Source: Enterococcus columbae DSM 7374 = ATCC 51263 (lineage in GTDB: Bacteria; Bacillota; Bacilli; Lactobacillales; Enterococcaceae). Taken from it: DNA of 40,390 nucleotides. Numbering within the stretch: position 1 is the stretch's first letter; every line of letters starts with the position of its first letter. Position numbers and translations under genes: made by a program. Location of the stretch: NCBI RefSeq assembly GCF_000406925.1, contig NZ_KE136349.1, positions 265,510 to 305,899 on the forward strand, read 5' to 3'. The notes under the pieces were generated by a model. It was not told the DNA's origin. It worked only from the letters and a program-made list of their open reading frames with translations, and did not search any database. This document shows positions 34,902 to 40,390 of the stretch, one piece after another.

Positions 34902-36368
34902 ATGGGTTTAAAAACAAGTACCTTAACCTTTGAAGAACGCTGCGAAAAAAGCATCAATGATACTCAAATGCAAGCAGCCTTAAAAAAAGCACAAGATAGT
35001 CAATGGATTAAACGCGAAGCCTCTCGGGAAGATATGGGCGATTGGGAAGAATGGCGTAAGCTAGGACAAGAAATTCGCCAACATACCCTAGCTCATTTAC
35101 CCGACTACCTAGAGATGTTCGCTGAAAATGTCAAAAAACAAGGCGGACATGTCTTATTTGCCCAAACTGAAGAAGAAGCTAGAAACTATGTAAAAGAAAT
35201 TACACTAGCAAAAAATGCTAAAAAAATCGTCAAATCTAAATCAATGGTTACTACCGAAGTTGGTTTAGATCCAATGTTTGTCGAAATGGGACTTGAAGTC
35301 ATTGAATCAGACCTAGCTGAATTTATCTTACAAATGGATAATTGGGATGAGCCCTCACATATCGTTTTTCCTAATATTCATAAAGATCGCTATCAAATTC
35401 AAAAAATCTTTGAAAATTTGGGCTATGAAGGCAGCAGTGAACCAGAAGAAATGGCTAAATTCGCACGCAAAGTTTTACGTGAGCATTTCTTATCAGCTGA
35501 TATTGGCATCACCGGTTGTAATTTTGCAATTGCGAATAACGGAATGATTAATCTCGTAACCAACGAAGGAAATGCCGACTTAGTCATTGCCATCCCTAAA
35601 ACACAAATCGTTTTGATGGGAATGGAAAGAATTGTTCCAAGTATGCAAGAAGCCGAAGTATTAGATAGCTTATTATGCCGTAGTGCTGTTGGTCAAAAGC
35701 TAACTAGCTACGTTACCTACGCTGGCCGCAAAGCTGATGAAGAATCAGACGGTCCAGAAGATTTTTATGTCATTATTGTAGATGATAACCGTTCGAATGC
35801 ACTCGGTACTCAATTCCAAGAAATGCTACAATGTATTCGCTGTGGTGCTTGCCTAAATGTTTGCCCAGTTTATCGTCATATCGGTGGACATGGCTATGGT
35901 TCGATTTATCCAGGACCAATGGGGGCTGTCCTTTCACCAATTCTAGGTGGCTATGAAGAATTTGGTGATTTACCATATGCTTCAAGTCTGTGTGGTGCAT
36001 GTACTGAGACATGTCCAGTCAAGATTCCACTACACAATTTATTAATCGCTCATCGGACTGTAATGGCCGATGAATTAAAACGTACAAGCAAGATGGAGCA
36101 ATTTGGTATGAAAATGGCCGCTACTGTAACTGGTTCTGCTCCTGTTTTTAAATTTGTTGAAAAAGTAGATCACCTTGGTTCTGCCATGATGGCTACACAA
36201 AAAGAACCTGCTGTTGAAAATCTATATAATCATGGTGGTTATCTAACAAAGGCACCAGCCATTGCTAAAAATTGGACAGATTATCGTGATTTACCACGTC
36301 CGCCAAAAGCCAAAGATGGTTTTAGAGAATGGTTCAAACGTCATAAAGCAGAGCAAGGAGGAAAATAA
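34902..36368 (+). CDS. lutB: L-lactate utilisation iron-sulfur protein LutB
   Basis: A 488-residue protein: an N-terminal LUD domain (about 50-290), then two [4Fe-4S] motifs CIRCGACLNVCP and CGACTETCPVKIP, and a C-terminal DUF3390-like tail. It passes electrons from lactate oxidation. The frame opens at 34884, but TAGGAG lies eight bases before the ATG at 34902. It follows lutA by 55 bp, and its stop touches the lutC ATG. Confidence 0.94.
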   Translation: MGLKTSTLTFEERCEKSINDTQMQAALKKAQDSQWIKREASREDMGDWEEWRKLGQEIRQHTLAHLPDYLEMFAENVKKQGGHVLFAQTEEEARNYVKEITLAKNAKKIVKSKSMVTTEVGLDPMFVEMGLEVIESDLAEFILQMDNWDEPSHIVFPNIHKDRYQIQKIFENLGYEGSSEPEEMAKFARKVLREHFLSADIGITGCNFAIANNGMINLVTNEGNADLVIAIPKTQIVLMGMERIVPSMQEAEVLDSLLCRSAVGQKLTSYVTYAGRKADEESDGPEDFYVIIVDDNRSNALGTQFQEMLQCIRCGACLNVCPVYRHIGGHGYGSIYPGPMGAVLSPILGGYEEFGDLPYASSLCGACTETCPVKIPLHNLLIAHRTVMADELKRTSKMEQFGMKMAATVTGSAPVFKFVEKVDHLGSAMMATQKEPAVENLYNHGGYLTKAPAIAKNWTDYRDLPRPPKAKDGFREWFKRHKAEQGGK

Positions 36369-37079
36369 ATGTTTGCCGATGCTACAGAAAAACAAGAAGC
36401 TTTTTTAAATAAAATTGCCAAAAAACTCGACTATACGCGACACAGTCTAGCTGACGAGCCATTTCGTCCTCAAAATACAATTAATTTACAAAAATTACAA
36501 GGCCTATCACAAGACGAACTACTTGAAGTGGCAAAAGAACAATCTGATGCAATCTACACTGACTTTAAAGTAATTAAAAAAGCTGACCTAGCCCAAAGCT
36601 TACAGAAAATCCTTGAAGAAAAAGGACAAGGCAATTATATTATTCCAGACGATCCACGTTTTAGTGAATATCAATTAAATGATTTAGCCAATCATCCGCA
36701 TACTTATATTTGGAAAAAAGGTGCGCAATATCGCGAAGAAAATCTGGAGGCTGCTAATCATGCCAATGTTGGTATTGCCTTTGCTGAATATCTACTAGCT
36801 GAATCAGCAACTGTTGTGTTTGAAACACACGCTGGTCATGGACGTACCTTGCAATTTTTACCACAACATTTTGTTGCTATCGTTCCAAAAAGCCAAATTG
36901 TCCCACGTATTACCCAAGCAACGGCTGATTATAATCAAAAAGTTTTGCGTGGCGAAAAAATTGGCTCTAACCTAAGCTTTATTTCCGGTCCATCAAACTC
37001 AGGTGATATTGAAATGATTCTAGTTGTTGGTGTACATGGACCATTATCCATGACTTATTTAGTCCTTGAAGATGCTTAA
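36369..37079 (+). CDS. lutC: L-lactate utilisation protein LutC
   Basis: A 236-residue LUD-domain protein (YkgG/LutC family). The conserved part runs from GIAFAEYLLAESATVVFETHAGHGR to ISGPSNSGDIEMILVVGVHGP. Third part of the lactate oxidation complex. AAGGAGG is inside the end of lutB, and the ATG directly follows the lutB stop, so the two are translated together. Confidence 0.94.
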   Translation: MFADATEKQEAFLNKIAKKLDYTRHSLADEPFRPQNTINLQKLQGLSQDELLEVAKEQSDAIYTDFKVIKKADLAQSLQKILEEKGQGNYIIPDDPRFSEYQLNDLANHPHTYIWKKGAQYREENLEAANHANVGIAFAEYLLAESATVVFETHAGHGRTLQFLPQHFVAIVPKSQIVPRITQATADYNQKVLRGEKIGSNLSFISGPSNSGDIEMILVVGVHGPLSMTYLVLEDA

Positions 37080-37103
37080 ATAGACCTTATTTTATTCAAA
37101 CTG

Positions 37104-37147
37104 AAAAAGCGAATATTCAAGTGAAATCAACTTGAATATTCGCTTTT
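37104..37147 (+). terminator. Terminator of lutABC
   Basis: A perfect 14-bp stem GCGAATATTCAAGT/ACTTGAATATTCGC with a 7-nt loop, extended by A-T pairs, is followed by a T-run. Confidence 0.9.
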
Positions 37148-37230
37148 TTATCTGCTTTTCACATTTCTACAAAATTGAGTAACACTCGAATTTTCACATG
37201 TCTGAACAAGCTACTTCACATCTTTTATGC

Positions 37231-37264
37231 AAAAAAACTTCTCAGTTAGTGTTAACTGAGAAGT
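37231..37264 (-). terminator. rRNA operon terminator
   Basis: ACTTCTCAGTTA and TAACTGAGAAGT pair with a 4-nt loop; a T-run follows on the minus strand just past 5S rRNA. Confidence 0.88.
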
Positions 37265-37273
37265 TTTAGTTTT

Positions 37274-37389
37274 GCGTGGCGACGTCCTACTCTCACAGGG
37301 GGAAACCCCCAACTACAATCGGCGCTAAGAAGCTTAACTTCTGTGTTCGGCATGGGAACAGGTGTATCCTTCTTGCTATCGCCACCACA
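37274..37389 (-). rRNA. 5S ribosomal RNA
   Basis: About 116 nt. On the minus strand it reads TGTGGTGGCGATAGC at the start, contains CCCATGCCGAACACAGAAG and ends CGTCGCCACGC, which pairs with the start as helix I. It lies 65 bp after 23S, with no tRNA gene between. Confidence 0.95.
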
Positions 37390-37454
37390 CTTTTTTATTG
37401 AGTAAATTGCTTCACTCAAAACTGGATTTGAAGTTCATCAATCTACCGATTCTT

Positions 37455-40366
<2,912 letters not shown>

Positions 40367-40390
40367 TTCGATCTGTGCGATCAGATCTTT

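Overview
The window is a chromosomal segment of a low-GC Gram-positive bacterium of the order Lactobacillales, most likely Enterococcaceae. This rests on the AT-rich genes with strong GGAGG ribosome binding sites, the T-box-controlled hisS-aspS operon, the rlmH/htrA divergent pair, PepV, an OatA-type acetyltransferase, lutABC, and 23S and 5S rRNA genes of enterococcal type. The species cannot be fixed from the sequence alone. Most genes and the rRNA genes lie on the minus strand, so replication probably enters from the high-coordinate side (inference).

Left part (1-7750): an edge-truncated palindromic repeat; a MalY/PatB-type C-S lyase; then a flavin reductase module. This module has a LysR regulator divergent from hcrA-hcrB (an NADPH:FMN reductase, and a fusion of FMN-reductase, covalent-FMN and FAD/fumarate-reductase domains). 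It lies beside apbE, the flavin transferase expected to load FMN onto the HcrB-like protein. apbE closes a probable operon with rlmH and a TIM-barrel gene of unknown role.

Middle (7751-15110): the rlmH-htrA intergenic region holds a dense DnaA-box cluster, followed by two full and one partial copy of a 125-bp self-complementary repeat related to the element at the left edge. Then come htrA, a Crp/Fnr regulator facing an MFS exporter, a small coiled-coil protein, and the ytpR / uspA / ytpP / ytoP set (tRNA-binding-fold protein, universal stress protein, WCGDC thioredoxin, M42 aminopeptidase).

Peptide transporter (15176-20804): a five-gene Opp/Dpp-type ABC operon. Its last gene, the OppF-like ATPase, is split by about 483 nt. 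That insert carries the conserved core of a self-splicing group I intron and no endonuclease ORF. Removing it restores a full 295-codon ATPase. This is the most unusual object in the window.

Right part (21090-37079): small proteins, PepV dipeptidase, NAD(P)H-hydrate dehydratase, OatA-like O-acetyltransferase, a YitT membrane protein, aspS and hisS behind a T-box leader, a YbgC-like thioesterase, an MFS exporter, a VanZ-family protein and the lactate-utilisation operon lutABC with a candidate cre site. The window ends in the distal part of an rRNA operon (5S and a complete 23S, both minus strand, no tRNA between them).
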